DNA from: Prevotella sp. E15-22
GTDB lineage: Bacteria; Bacteroidota; Bacteroidia; Bacteroidales; Bacteroidaceae
Length of the DNA: 64,000 bases
Assembly (NCBI RefSeq): GCF_023204875.1
Contig: NZ_CP096247.1
Coordinates: 806,001-870,000, forward strand
Direction of reading: 5' to 3'
The position numbers and the translations under genes were made by a program. Shown here in pieces: positions 1 through 9,600 of this stretch (its first letter is position 1; each line of letters starts with the position of its first letter). Under the pieces are notes generated by a model. The model was not told the DNA's origin, made no database searches, and saw only the letters and a program-made list of their open reading frames with translations.

Positions 1-1628
1 TTTCCATCTTTTAGCATCTTATTCGAGGCCTGGTCTGAGTCATAGAGCGCAGCAATCATTGCTTCCACATCAGCAATCTCGTCCTCCAGTTGCTCGTTAG
101 TCAGACTGCGGACAGCCTCAAGCTCTGCGGCATCATTATGACAATACGTAGCAAGTCTTTGCGCTTGTGGGTTATCGGCATAACAGGGGACTGAGGATAG
201 CGCTAAGCCTCTTTTTACCACTTGTTTCCAATCATTCCACAACTTAATGTTCTTCTGCAAAAGGTCATACGCATCATGAATATCGGCCAAGGCATTGTTG
301 ACTTCAGCCTCCGTGGTTGCTGTACGATGCCTGTTAACCTCATGCAGATAAGTCATCGTATAAAGCGTGTGCTCGTCAATTGTCAGGTTCTCATATCGTT
401 CTTGCATGTGATTCAGATACATCTGATAGGCATCGGCACCATTACCATAGTAGGTCAACGTAAAGTCATCAAACAAGCACCAGTCATCCGAGATAACCTC
501 ATCCTTTTTCACACCAAGAGTCAGCCAGTTGTCTACCATTGCCAACACACAATTGTCATATAGGTTTAGCTCATGCATGTAGCGTTCTCCCATCGACATT
601 GTTGAGGGAATCCAGTAAGTAACGCCTGTCTCTTCGTCCTTCACACTATTCTCGCCACTATCACCCAAAGGCTCTGTTCTGCCACCTTCAAAGATAGAAA
701 CAATACTACTCTCATTATAGCAATTAGCAGATTCAGAGAACAATTTGGCATAGCATGAAGCCTCGTCGTGGCTCTTATAGTGCTTGTAGGCCGTAAGTGC
801 ATCGCCAGCCTGATAGAATGCTTTCACACCAATAACATAAACACCCATTGGCAGACCATCAATTCTTTGAAAGTTCTTGAATGCCGTCATATAACATTCG
901 GCATTGTCCTTGGCATTCAGTTGCTTAAACCCTGTTCCACTCCAGCCTGTCGTCACATCGTTATTATCGAATTGTGGGTTTACAATTCGCTGCGTCATGT
1001 CGACAGGCTTATAGAAATCAGCAGAGGTGAAGATACATTCACCATCTTCATAGCAACTCTCAAGATACATTGACCCATCCATCGCCGTCCAATTGTTTGG
1101 TAACAGAAGTCCAAAACTACTACCAACGCCTTCAACCCAATAGCCTGTCACACTCACTGAGTCACCTTTATACACATAGGTTTCCTTCAAGGTCATCCTG
1201 CGGAAAGAATTTTCGTTAACCTCGACGTCATCAACAGCCACAACCTCTTGTTGGGTAACATCGTTGACTACACTTACATCACCCTGTTGCAGGTTGAAGT
1301 CATAGAGCAAACGCCAATTGTCATTCCGTCTTTCGAACACCTTTCTGTCCTTCTCAAGAAAAACAGCAACGCTGCCCCCTTTTGAGATGGCATTACCCGT
1401 TGCACGATCTATCGTTTCCGAGGTTGCCTTGTAACACTGTTCATTGTCAACGATGGTGTCGCCTATGATTCGCACACAAATAGTAAGCTCGTAACTACGA
1501 CTATAGTTCGAATAATACATGTTCCACACCTTACCTTCCTTCAACAAGGGATGGTAATCTGACGCCGACGCATCGATTGTTCCAAGGAAGCACATAAAGA
1601 GAACCACAAAAGCAGATAGACGCTTCAT
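1..1628 (-). CDS. Secreted protein of unknown function, 3' end outside window
   Basis: An open frame reads leftward from ATG at 1626-1628 and leaves the window at base 1, giving at least 542 residues. The N-terminus (MKRLSAFVVLFMCFLGTIDA) is a signal peptide, so the product is exported. The first half (about residues 25-230) resembles the small beta-rich repeats found in many Bacteroidales secreted orphans. From about residue 235 (RIVNPQFDNN...GWSGTGF) it resembles a carbohydrate-binding or jelly-roll module, and the visible C-terminal part is helical. A TATATTTG -7 box lies at 1671-1678, and the IS3 element begins only about 60 bp further upstream. No enzyme motif is visible. The coding call is firm; function is unknown. 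Confidence 0.8.
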   Translation of the reverse strand, partial: MKRLSAFVVLFMCFLGTIDASASDYHPLLKEGKVWNMYYSNYSRSYELTICVRIIGDTIVDNEQCYKATSETIDRATGNAISKGGSVAVFLEKDRKVFERRNDNWRLLYDFNLQQGDVSVVNDVTQQEVVAVDDVEVNENSFRRMTLKETYVYKGDSVSVTGYWVEGVGSSFGLLLPNNWTAMDGSMYLESCYEDGECIFTSADFYKPVDMTQRIVNPQFDNNDVTTGWSGTGFKQLNAKDNAECYMTAFKNFQRIDGLPMGVYVIGVKAFYQAGDALTAYKHYKSHDEASCYAKLFSESANCYNESSIVSIFEGGRTEPLGDSGENSVKDEETGVTYWIPSTMSMGERYMHELNLYDNCVLAMVDNWLTLGVKKDEVISDDWCLFDDFTLTYYGNGADAYQMYLNHMQERYENLTIDEHTLYTMTYLHEVNRHRTATTEAEVNNALADIHDAYDLLQKNIKLWNDWKQVVKRGLALSSVPCYADNPQAQRLATYCHNDAAELEAVRSLTNEQLEDEIADVEAMIAALYDSDQASNKMLKDG

Positions 1629-1670
1629 AAGAATGATTTTTAGTTGAAAACTGGTTAAAGAATTCTTCTG

Positions 1671-1678
1671 CAAATATA
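1671..1678 (-). promoter_or_regulatory. -7 box of the 1628 gene
   Basis: The minus strand reads TATATTTG, matching the Bacteroidetes -7 consensus TAnnTTTG, about 43 nt before the start codon. The promoter is intact although an IS copy lies just upstream. Confidence 0.55.
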
Positions 1679-1776
1679 CAATTAATTCCTGTTCGTTGGT
1701 CAATTCTGTTAAACCTTTTATACTATATTAACGGTTGTCTTGTTTTAAATAAGGTTGACACCAAAAGTTCAACATT

Positions 1777-2148
1777 ATGGTGAAACAACCCAAAGAAAAA
1801 TGTTATTCTAGAGATGTAAATCTGATTAACGAGATGAAGGATGTCTTTGATATGCGTTATGTCCAGCACCTCCGTGAGAGTGAAATTTTATCACGTACAG
1901 GTCTAAATAGAACTCGTTATTACAAAATTCTTCGTACCTTTGCTGCGGAATATCCAGATTTAGCAGATCAAATGAAGAAAAAAGGCAATGATGTAACTCC
2001 GGAGGACTACAAGAAGTTACTTGAGGAGGTGTCAACCCTGAAGTCTCAACTGAAGAAAGAGAAGCTTCGTGCAGACTTCTATGAGGAGATGGTGGCTTTT
2101 GGCAAGGAAGTGTACGGCATTGACTTAAAAAAAGCTGGCACCAAGTAG
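1777..2148 (+). CDS. IS3-family transposase OrfA (DNA-binding subunit)
   Basis: A 123-residue protein with a helix-turn-helix region (about residues 25-55, ESEILSRTGLNRTRYYKIL) followed by a predicted coiled coil (about residues 75-105, YKKLLEEVSTLKSQLKKEK) typical of the IS3 OrfA leucine zipper. It recognises the terminal repeats and multimerises. The stop codon TAG at 2146-2148 overlaps the GTG start of orfB by one base. The frame crosses a run of seven A at 2127-2133, a likely -1 slippage site that would fuse it to OrfB. Confidence 0.85.
   Translation: MVKQPKEKCYSRDVNLINEMKDVFDMRYVQHLRESEILSRTGLNRTRYYKILRTFAAEYPDLADQMKKKGNDVTPEDYKKLLEEVSTLKSQLKKEKLRADFYEEMVAFGKEVYGIDLKKAGTK
2127..2134 (+). 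other. Probable programmed -1 frameshift site (A7G)
   Basis: The heptamer A AAA AAA followed by G is in the orfA frame seven codons before its stop. The orfB frame is -1 relative to orfA and is open from this site onward. This is the arrangement IS3 elements use to make the OrfAB transposase. No stimulatory structure was modelled. Confidence 0.6.
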
Positions 2149-3083
2149 TGAGTAGGCTTTACACTCGCGACGCGAAGGCTTATCCTGTCACGTCGCAGTG
2201 TGAGCTGCTTGGTGTGAGTACACAGGCCTACTACAAACACGGCAACAGTCAGATGCGTAAGCTCGCAGAAGAGACATTTGTAGTGGAGTTTATCAAGAAT
2301 ATCCGCAAGAAGGACCGCGGCATGGGCGGTGGTCCGCTGTGGCATAAGTATACAGATACATTCGGCGAGGAACACAGTGTGGGCTACAACCGTTTCTACG
2401 ACATCATTGACAAATACGGCTTGAAGGTGCGCAAGAAGAAGCGTCGTACCAGGACAACGGACTCCGACCACGACCTGCCCTTGTATCCCAACCTTGTGAA
2501 GAAGCTCATCCCGTTACGTCCCAACCAACTATGGGTGAGCGACATCACCTATATGGTCGTCTATCTCAATGGCCAGACTGGCGAGTACGATTTCTGCTAC
2601 CTGTCGCTGGTGACGGACTACTATACGAAAGAGATTATCGGCTGGTGCGTGGGCGATACGCTGGAGGCCAAGTTTGCCATTAACGCGCTCAACATGGCTT
2701 TGAAGCGTCTTGGCGGAAATCCTGCCCATGACCTCATCCACCACTCTGACCGCGGCGTCCAATACGCCAGCTACGCCTATACGGATATTCTGAAAGCAAA
2801 CAATATCAAGATCAGCATGACTGAGTGTGGAGATCCCAAGGAGAATGCAGTAGCCGAACGTGTCAACGGCATTATCAAGAACGAATTGCTTATGGACATG
2901 TCGTTTTTCTCTATTGATGAGGTAAAAAGAGCCCTGAAAGTAGCTATTGACTTCTATAACAACGAGCGTCCACATATGAGCCTTGACTGGAAAACACCAG
3001 CTCAGGCTGCTCTCTGTACTGGCGAATTGAAGAAGAAATGGAAGAGTCACAGAGAAATTGCACTCAAAGCTTTGGCTGCATAA
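2148..3083 (+). CDS. IS3-family transposase OrfB (DDE integrase domain)
   Basis: A 311-residue integrase-core protein. The catalytic triad is visible: the first Asp in WVSDITY (about residue 127), the second in HHSDRGVQYAS (about 199), and the Glu in ENAVAERVNG with 35 residues between the second Asp and the Glu, the D-35-E spacing of the family. The N-terminal part (YPVTSQCELLGVSTQAYYK) is the usual HTH_21-like segment. The annotated start is a GTG overlapping the orfA stop. In the cell it is probably made mainly as an OrfAB fusion through the upstream A7G site. The frame has no disruption. Confidence 0.9.
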   Translation: MSRLYTRDAKAYPVTSQCELLGVSTQAYYKHGNSQMRKLAEETFVVEFIKNIRKKDRGMGGGPLWHKYTDTFGEEHSVGYNRFYDIIDKYGLKVRKKKRRTRTTDSDHDLPLYPNLVKKLIPLRPNQLWVSDITYMVVYLNGQTGEYDFCYLSLVTDYYTKEIIGWCVGDTLEAKFAINALNMALKRLGGNPAHDLIHHSDRGVQYASYAYTDILKANNIKISMTECGDPKENAVAERVNGIIKNELLMDMSFFSIDEVKRALKVAIDFYNNERPHMSLDWKTPAQAALCTGELKKKWKSHREIALKALAA

Positions 3084-3146
3084 AATTAAATAGGTATCTT
3101 TGCATCAGAATAGGTGTAAACCCGATTTATAACTAATTCCAAATAG

Positions 3147-3217
3147 AGTCAACGTGAAATAAAAATTAAGTTTAATTGAGTCAACTCTTATCATTAATAA
3201 GACTGGAAGTAGTCAAC
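3147..3217. repeat. Three AGTCAAC heptamers at exact 32-bp spacing
   Basis: AGTCAAC occurs at 3147-3153, 3179-3185 and 3211-3217, just outside the right end of the IS. The bases between are not conserved. No gene lies in 3084-3463; this stretch holds these heptamers, the 22-bp array and a terminator. Confidence 0.5.
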
Positions 3218-3234
3218 TAAAATCGTTAAACTAC

Positions 3235-3378
3235 AGGTGGCCGTTTGTTTCTCCCAAGGAAACAGTTTGTTTCTATAATGGAAACACTTTGTTTTCTTTA
3301 TGGATACACTTTGTTTCTCCTATGGAAACACTTTGTTTCCATCGTTGAAACAATTCGGAAACACTTTGTTTCCGATTC
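3235..3378. repeat. 22-bp tandem palindromic array A
   Basis: Five consecutive 22-bp units (3235-3256, 3257-3278, 3279-3300, 3301-3322, 3323-3344), a 12-bp partial unit, and another full unit at 3357-3378. The core GGAAACACTTTGTTTCC is an inverted repeat with 7-bp arms and a 3-bp centre. The first unit keeps only the right half. The array is preceded by AAATCGTTAAACTACA (3220-3235), which also occurs at 37916-37931. Confidence 0.8.
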
Positions 3379-3393
3379 TAGGAGGTGATGGAA

Positions 3394-3434
3394 ACAAAAA
3401 AAATATCTCCGAATCGCAGGGCGACTCGGAGATA
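3394..3434 (-). terminator. Rho-independent terminator of the SulP gene
   Basis: TATCTCCGA (3404-3412) pairs with TCGGAGATA (3426-3434), with a further TCGC/GCGA inner stem. On the minus strand it is followed by eight T (3396-3403). It lies 30 bp past the SulP stop codon. Confidence 0.85.
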
Positions 3435-3463
3435 AATAAACGAACTTCAATGTATTAGATATA

Positions 3464-5143
3464 TTATTTTTCCACGATATCACGGGCACGAGCCAGTGCC
3501 AGGTCAATGTGGTTGCAGATGTTCTCTTCGCCAAGAAGTTTGGGGAATCCGTTGCGATTGAGCACAGCCTCCACCTTCTCGTTGACACCTGAGAGGACCA
3601 CGGTGATGCCTTCTCGCTGACTCATCAGGCACATGTTCTCGAGGTTGTGCAAGCCAGTTGAGTCGATAAAGGGCACCTTACGCATGCGGATGATGCGCAC
3701 CTTGGGACGGTCGCCGAAGCGGCCCATCAGATCCTCGAACTTATTACCAGCACCAAAGAAGTAGGGACCGTTGATCTCGTAAACCTCGACACCAGCGGGA
3801 ATGGTGAGGTGCTCCAGGTTGCCACGCTCCATGTCAGCATCCTCGTTCAGGTCGATCTCGTCGTAGACAGCCTTCACATCGGTTGTCTCGCTCATGCGCT
3901 TCATGAACAGCAGACATGCGCAGACGATGCCCACCTCGATGGCGATGGTGAGGTCGAAGATGATGGTGAGGAAGAACGTGAGCAGCAACACGGTGACATC
4001 GCTCTTGGGATTGCGCATCAGGGCCGAGAACGAACGCCAGCCACTCATGCCATAGCTCACTACCACCAGCACACCAGCCAGACAGGCCATGGGGATGTAT
4101 TTGGCCAGGGGCATCAGGAACAGGAAGATGAGCAGCAGCACAGCGGCGTGCACAATACCTGCGATGGGTGAGCGTCCACCATTATTAATATTGGTCATGG
4201 TACGGGCGATGGCGCCTGTGGCAGGGATACCGCCGAAGATGGGCGACACGATGTTGGCCACACCCTGACCAATGAGCTCTGTGTTAGAATTGTGATGATC
4301 GCCAATGACACCGTCGGCCACAGTGGCTGAGAGCAGACTCTCGATGGCGCCGAGGATGGCGATGGTCAATGCTGGGGCAACCAGGCCTTTGATAGTCTCC
4401 CACGACAACTCGGGCACTACGGCATCGGGCAGTTCTGACGAGATGCTGAAGCGGTCGCCAATGGTCTCGATGGTGGTGATGCCGGCATACTGCTTCAGCA
4501 GCAGCACAACGATGGTCATCACGATGATGGCAATCAGCGAACCAGGAATGCGCTTGCTTAACTTAGGCGTTGTGGCAATGATGGCAATGCTGGCCAGTCC
4601 CACGCCTGTGCTCCAGGGGTCGATGTGGGTGAGGTTCTGGAAATAGGCAATCCACTTCTCAATGAAGTCGCTGGGAACATCGGTCATCTGCATGCCCAGC
4701 AGGTCTTTCACCTGTGTGGTGAAGATAGTCACGGCAATACCGCTGGTGAAACCCACGATAATGGGGTAGGGGATGTACTTGATGATGGTGCCCAGACGCA
4801 GCAGACCAAAGCCAATGAGGAACACACCTGCCATGAGTGTGGCAATGGTGAGACCCTGCATGCCGTACTGATTGATGATGCCTGCCACGATGACGATGAA
4901 CGCACCAGTGGGACCACCAATCTGCACCTTACTGCCACCCAGGGCCGAGATGACGAAACCGGCTACGATGGCGGTGATGATACCCTTCTCGGGCGATACG
5001 CCGCTGGCAATACCAAAGGCAATGGCCAATGGCAGGGCCACGATGCCCACAATAAGACCGGCCATGAGGTCGGCCATGAATGTCTGTTTGTTGTAGTTCT
5101 TAAGAGCCGAAATCATCTTCGGCTTGAAATCGAAAGTTTGCAT
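3464..5143 (-). CDS. SulP-family anion transporter with STAS domain
   Basis: A 559-residue inner-membrane transporter of the SLC26/SulP family (sulfate, bicarbonate or another anion). The N-terminal two thirds carries about a dozen hydrophobic helices, including the conserved GLIVGIVALPLAIAFGIASG segment. The C-terminal ~110 residues form a cytosolic STAS domain with the phosphorylatable-serine motif FIDSTGLHNL. I start at ATG 5143 (MQTFDFKPKM) rather than the upstream ATG at 5224, because the -7 box lies between them. It is a single-gene unit with its own promoter and terminator. Substrate cannot be read from sequence. Confidence 0.9.
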   Translation of the reverse strand: MQTFDFKPKMISALKNYNKQTFMADLMAGLIVGIVALPLAIAFGIASGVSPEKGIITAIVAGFVISALGGSKVQIGGPTGAFIVIVAGIINQYGMQGLTIATLMAGVFLIGFGLLRLGTIIKYIPYPIIVGFTSGIAVTIFTTQVKDLLGMQMTDVPSDFIEKWIAYFQNLTHIDPWSTGVGLASIAIIATTPKLSKRIPGSLIAIIVMTIVVLLLKQYAGITTIETIGDRFSISSELPDAVVPELSWETIKGLVAPALTIAILGAIESLLSATVADGVIGDHHNSNTELIGQGVANIVSPIFGGIPATGAIARTMTNINNGGRSPIAGIVHAAVLLLIFLFLMPLAKYIPMACLAGVLVVVSYGMSGWRSFSALMRNPKSDVTVLLLTFFLTIIFDLTIAIEVGIVCACLLFMKRMSETTDVKAVYDEIDLNEDADMERGNLEHLTIPAGVEVYEINGPYFFGAGNKFEDLMGRFGDRPKVRIIRMRKVPFIDSTGLHNLENMCLMSQREGITVVLSGVNEKVEAVLNRNGFPKLLGEENICNHIDLALARARDIVEK

Positions 5144-5172
5144 TTCTTTTATTTTCCTTATGAATTCGGGTG

Positions 5173-5180
5173 CAAAGTTA
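5173..5180 (-). promoter_or_regulatory. -7 box of the SulP gene
   Basis: TAACTTTG on the minus strand, 29 nt before the chosen start codon. It excludes the longer reading frame that would begin at 5224. Confidence 0.6.
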
Positions 5181-5309
5181 TGCAAAAAAGATGAAATGAA
5201 AGCGGCTGTGTGCGATAACAACAAGAAAATGACCCTTATTTCTTGATTTATATCGGGCGATGAAAAGAAAAAAAAGACAATAAATGATGGTCGTTTGTCA
5301 ATTATTCAC

Positions 5310-5317
5310 TATCTTTG
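5310..5317 (+). promoter_or_regulatory. -7 box of the acid phosphatase gene
   Basis: TATCTTTG 52 nt before the ATG at 5370, in the divergent intergenic region. No other signal is seen in 5181-5369. Confidence 0.6.
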
Positions 5318-5369
5318 TGGCTGAAAATCAATAAACATTACTACTCTTTCAAAATTTCAAAAAAGAACA

Positions 5370-6647
5370 ATGAAAAGAATCTTCCATGTCCTTATCCTTT
5401 GGACGATTGCCCTGTCTTCGTGGGCACAGGGCGTTTCTGCACTCGACCAGGTGAAGGCCGATCCCAGAAAGGCCTACGGCACAGACTATCCCTATTCGTT
5501 TGAGAAGGTGACACTGACCAAGGCGCCCAGTGGCTACACGCCGTTTTATATCAGTCACTATGGTCGTCACGGCTCGCGCTACTACTGGAACGACATGCTC
5601 TATCGTGAACTCGACTCGCTGCTGACAAAGGCGCACCGCCAGCATCAGCTCACGGCCGAGGGCGAGGCCTTTCGCGTGAAGTTCATGGCTGCCAAGGACG
5701 AGTTGGCCACAGGCGTGAGCGAGTTGAGCGACCTGGGATGGGAGCAGCATCAGTTCATTGCAAGGACGATGTACAACAACTTTGAGGAGCTGTTTAAGAA
5801 GGGTGGCGACATCTATGCCATCTCGTCGCTCACAGGTCGCTGTGTGCTCAGCATGGCATCGTTCTGTCAGGAGCTCACCCAGTGTAACCCTAAGATTGAG
5901 ATTCGCATGGAGTCGGCACGCAAGGTGCTCGACGGCGTGAAGCCCGATGACCGTCAGAACCCCAAGCGATTGAAGTTTCCCAAGTCGCATCCGCGTTTTG
6001 AGCAGAACCGCAAGCAGTTCCAGTATAACGACAACCTGCGCGAGACCATCGTAGCTCGTGTGTTCACCAGCACTGAGGGACTGCCAGGCAACGTGCAGCA
6101 CATTGGCAGCAACCTCATCAACCTCTATACCTCGCTGCCCAGCATCGGGCACGACGGCATGATGGGCAACATCATCAAGGACGAGGAGATGGCGGCACGC
6201 TGGGAGAACGAGAACCTGGGTGGCTATACGTGGGTGTTTGAGCCTCGCTATGATATGGCGCCAATCCTGCGCGACATCATCAACAAGGCTGAGAATAAAG
6301 TTAGCGGAAAGAGTAAGCTGCTGGCCGACCTGCGCTTTGGTCACGACACCTGTCTGGGACCACTCACCGTGCTGATGGGCATCAATGGTGCCGACAAGGA
6401 CCCAGAGGATCCCTATGAGGTGAAGAATTGCTACCAGAACTGGCAGACGGGTAAGGCCTCGAACCTGCAACTCATCTTCTATCGCAGTAAGAAGCAGGGC
6501 GAGCCCATCCTCATCAAGTGTCTGCTCAATGGCAGGGAGTCAACGCTGCCTTTGCCCGCCGACCTCTATCCTTATTATAAATGGGAGGATTTTAAGACCT
6601 ATTACCAGAAGGTGGTTGACAACGCTATATCGCTTTCAACACGTTAA
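5370..6647 (+). CDS. Secreted histidine acid phosphatase (phytase/MINPP-like)
   Basis: A 425-residue exported enzyme of histidine phosphatase branch 2. A signal peptide (MKRIFHVLILWTIALSSWAQ) precedes the catalytic RHGxR motif in YGRHGSRYYWND (about residues 66-70); the C-terminal His-Asp proton-donor motif is GHDTCLGPL (about residue 325). Members remove phosphate from inositol phosphates or other phosphomonoesters in the periplasm or at the surface; the exact substrate is not readable. The stop codon lies inside the 3' end of mfd, which is transcribed the other way, giving a 23-bp convergent overlap. Confidence 0.88.
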   Translation: MKRIFHVLILWTIALSSWAQGVSALDQVKADPRKAYGTDYPYSFEKVTLTKAPSGYTPFYISHYGRHGSRYYWNDMLYRELDSLLTKAHRQHQLTAEGEAFRVKFMAAKDELATGVSELSDLGWEQHQFIARTMYNNFEELFKKGGDIYAISSLTGRCVLSMASFCQELTQCNPKIEIRMESARKVLDGVKPDDRQNPKRLKFPKSHPRFEQNRKQFQYNDNLRETIVARVFTSTEGLPGNVQHIGSNLINLYTSLPSIGHDGMMGNIIKDEEMAARWENENLGGYTWVFEPRYDMAPILRDIINKAENKVSGKSKLLADLRFGHDTCLGPLTVLMGINGADKDPEDPYEVKNCYQNWQTGKASNLQLIFYRSKKQGEPILIKCLLNGRESTLPLPADLYPYYKWEDFKTYYQKVVDNAISLSTR

Positions 6648-9600
6648 CCGCCTCGCCCACTGTGGGCACATCCGTGACCACCATCGAGCGCTTGCCGTTC
6701 TGCTCACGCAGGTTACAGCGACGCACGTTGGTGGTTGCGTATTCTATGATGCGACCGAAGGCTTCGCTCTGATAGAACGGGCTGCGGGCGTTGCTCACGA
6801 AATAGAGGAACATGCGGCCTTGCTTCAGCATGATCTTCTCGCAACCCAGACTTTTGCCGTAGCGACGAAGGGCCACCACCAGCAATAGCTCCTCGGCCTG
6901 TGGAGGCAATGGACCAAAACGGTCGACGAGGCGCTGGCGATAGGCCTCCAACTCCTGGTCATTGCGCGTGTTGTCCAGTTCGCGATAGAGCAGCATGCGC
7001 TCTGAGTCGCTGGGCACATACTGGTCGGGGAAGTACATCTCGAGGTCGGACTCGAGGTTGCAGTCGGCAACAAAGTCGCCAGAGAAATTAGACTGACTGG
7101 GTATTCTGGATTCTCTAGAATTACTGGATTCATTGGCTGCTTCCATCTCGGGCTCCTCGTTCCTCAACTCTGCCATCGCCTCGTTCAGAATCTTCTGATA
7201 GGTCTCGTAGCCCAGGTCTGAGATGAAGCCGCTCTGCTCGGCACCCAGCAGGTTGCCTGCACCACGGATGTCGAGGTCTTGCATGGCGATGTTGATGCCA
7301 CTGCCCAGGTCGGAGAAGTTCTCGAGTGCCTCCAGGCGTCGGCGGCTGTCAACGGGCAGGGCCGAGAGTGGGGGCGCCAGCAGATAGCAAAAGGCCTTGC
7401 GGTTGCCACGGCCCACACGGCCACGCATCTGGTGCAGGTCGCTGAGACCAAAGTATTGGGCACTGTTAATAATAATGGTGTTGGCGTTGGGGATGTCGAT
7501 GCCGTTCTCCACGATGGTCGTCGAGAGCAGCACGTCGTAGTCGTAGTTCGAGAAGTCGAGGATGATTTTTTCCAGTTCCTCAGGCTTCATCTGACCGTGG
7601 CCAATGGCGATGCGACAGTCAGGGATGTACTTCTTAATCATCTCGGCAATGTGGGTCAGGTCGCTGATGCGGTTGTTGACGAAATAGACCTGTCCGTTGC
7701 GACTCATCTCGAAGTTGATGGCATCGGTGACAATCTCTGCCGAGAAGGTATGTATCTCTGTCTGAATGGGATAGCGGTTGGGTGGTGGCGTCTGGATGAC
7801 ACTCAGGTCGCGCGCACCCACCAGCGAGAACTGCAGGGTGCGAGGGATAGGCGTGGCACTCATGGTGAGGGTGTCGACGTTGGTCTTCATCTGGCGCAGC
7901 TTTTCTTTTGTCGACACGCCGAACTTCTGCTCCTCGTCGATGATAAGGAGGCCTAAGTCCTTGAACTTCACGCTCTTGCTGATGAGCTTATGTGTGCCGA
8001 TGAGGATGTCCACCTTACCCTCTGCCAGGTCCTTGAGAAGGGCTGTGGTCTGCTTGGTGGTGCGAGCACGTGTGAGATAGTCCACCCTGACAGGCATGTT
8101 CTTCAAGCGTCCCAGGAAGGTGCGATAGTGCTGATAGGCCAGTACGGTGGTGGGCACCATCACGGCCACCTGCTTGCCGTCGACAGCCGCCTTGAAGGCA
8201 GCGCGCACGGCCACCTCGGTCTTGCCAAAGCCCACATCGCCGCAAACCAGTCGGTCCATGGGTTTCTGCATCTCCATGTCGGCCTTCACGTCCTGTGTGG
8301 CCTTCAGCTGGTCTGGGGTGTCCTCATAGAGGAACGAGGCCTCGAGCTCGTGCTGCAGGTAGGTGTCGTGACTGAAGGCAAAGCCCTTTTGATGCTTGCG
8401 TGCGGCATAGAGTTTGATGAGGTCGCGAGCAATGTCCTTGATGTGCTTCTTGGTGCGCTCTTTCAGTCGTTCCCACTGACCAGTGCCCAGTGTCGACATG
8501 CGAGGCTGCTGACCATCGTCCTGCGACTTGTATTTCGATACTTTATATAAAGAGTGGATGCTCACATAGATGGCGTCGCCACGCTGGTAGATGATCTTAA
8601 TCATCTCCTGGAAACCACCGTCCTGCAACGGCATCCTGACCAGTCCGCCAAACTTGCCGATGCCGTGGTCCACATGCACCACATAGTCGCCCACCTCAAA
8701 CTGTTGAATCTCCTTCAGTGTCAGGGCCACCTTGCCGCTACGGGCCTTGTCGCTCTTGAGGTTGTACTTATGGAAACGGTCGAATATCTGGTGGTCGGTG
8801 AACAGGCAAAGACGGGCATCGTCGTCGATAAAGCCCTCGTGAAGGGTCTTGTCGACAGGGATAAACTCGATACCCTGCTTCATCTCGGCAAAGATGTCCT
8901 TCAGGCGCTCCTGCTGCTTAGCGCTGTCGGCCAGGATATAGAGTTTGAAGCCTCGAAGCAGATAGTCCTCCAGCGTCTGGGAGAGTAGTTCGAAGTTCTT
9001 ATGGAACAGGGGCTGCGGCTTGGTGTTGAAGTGGATGACGGCAGCGCTCTTGTCTTCCTTCAGGAGGATTGTTCTGAAGGGCTCAGCATCGTTGGCAAAC
9101 TGACTGCCAGTGATAATCTGGCTGTCGCGCTGCATCTCCTTCTCAATCTGGCGCTGCTCCATCTCGGTGGCCTCGGCCATGCGCTCCTGCAGGGCCTGCT
9201 GAGAGAAACCCTCCTGATAGATGCGCTCGATGGACTCGCGAATAAACTGCTGGTCGCGCATCACCAGCAGGGTGTCCTGTGGCAAGAACTTCAGAATAGA
9301 CTCTTTCTCTTCTACGGCCGTGAGCTCTGGCACGATGTCCACGCTGTTGCAGCGCTCCTTCGACAGCTGGTTCTCAACCTCGAAGGTGCGGATGGAGTCG
9401 ATATCGTTGCCAAAGAAATCAAGACGGAAAGGAAACTCATGACTGTAGGAATAGACATCGAGGATGGAGCCACGCAAGGCAAACTGACCAGGTTCATAGA
9501 CATAGTCAACCTCGCGGAAACCAAACTCACGCAGGGTCTTGCAGATGCTGTCCACGCTGATGCTCTGGTCTTGTGTCAGTGTCAGACGACGGGCATCCAA

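Larger units (their letters stand above)
1740..3135 (+). mobile_element. IS3-family insertion sequence
   Basis: A complete element of about 1.4 kb. It carries two overlapping transposase frames (orfA, orfB with a DDE domain) between imperfect terminal inverted repeats at 1740-1762 and 3113-3135. By eye 18 of 23 positions match when one is reversed; both contain GGTT.ACACC at the inner end. Exact outer ends and target duplication could not be fixed by reading. The frames are intact, so the copy may be active. Confidence 0.8.

Noticed and set aside
3235-3378. CRISPR array
   Set aside because: The units are contiguous 22-mers without unique spacers, and no cas genes are present; the same holds for 38073-38160 and 42489-42576.
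4305-5194. Long open frames on the plus strand opposite the SulP gene
   Set aside because: These are antisense shadows without start signals or recognisable protein features; the same applies to the many frames opposite mfd, gltB and pyrG.
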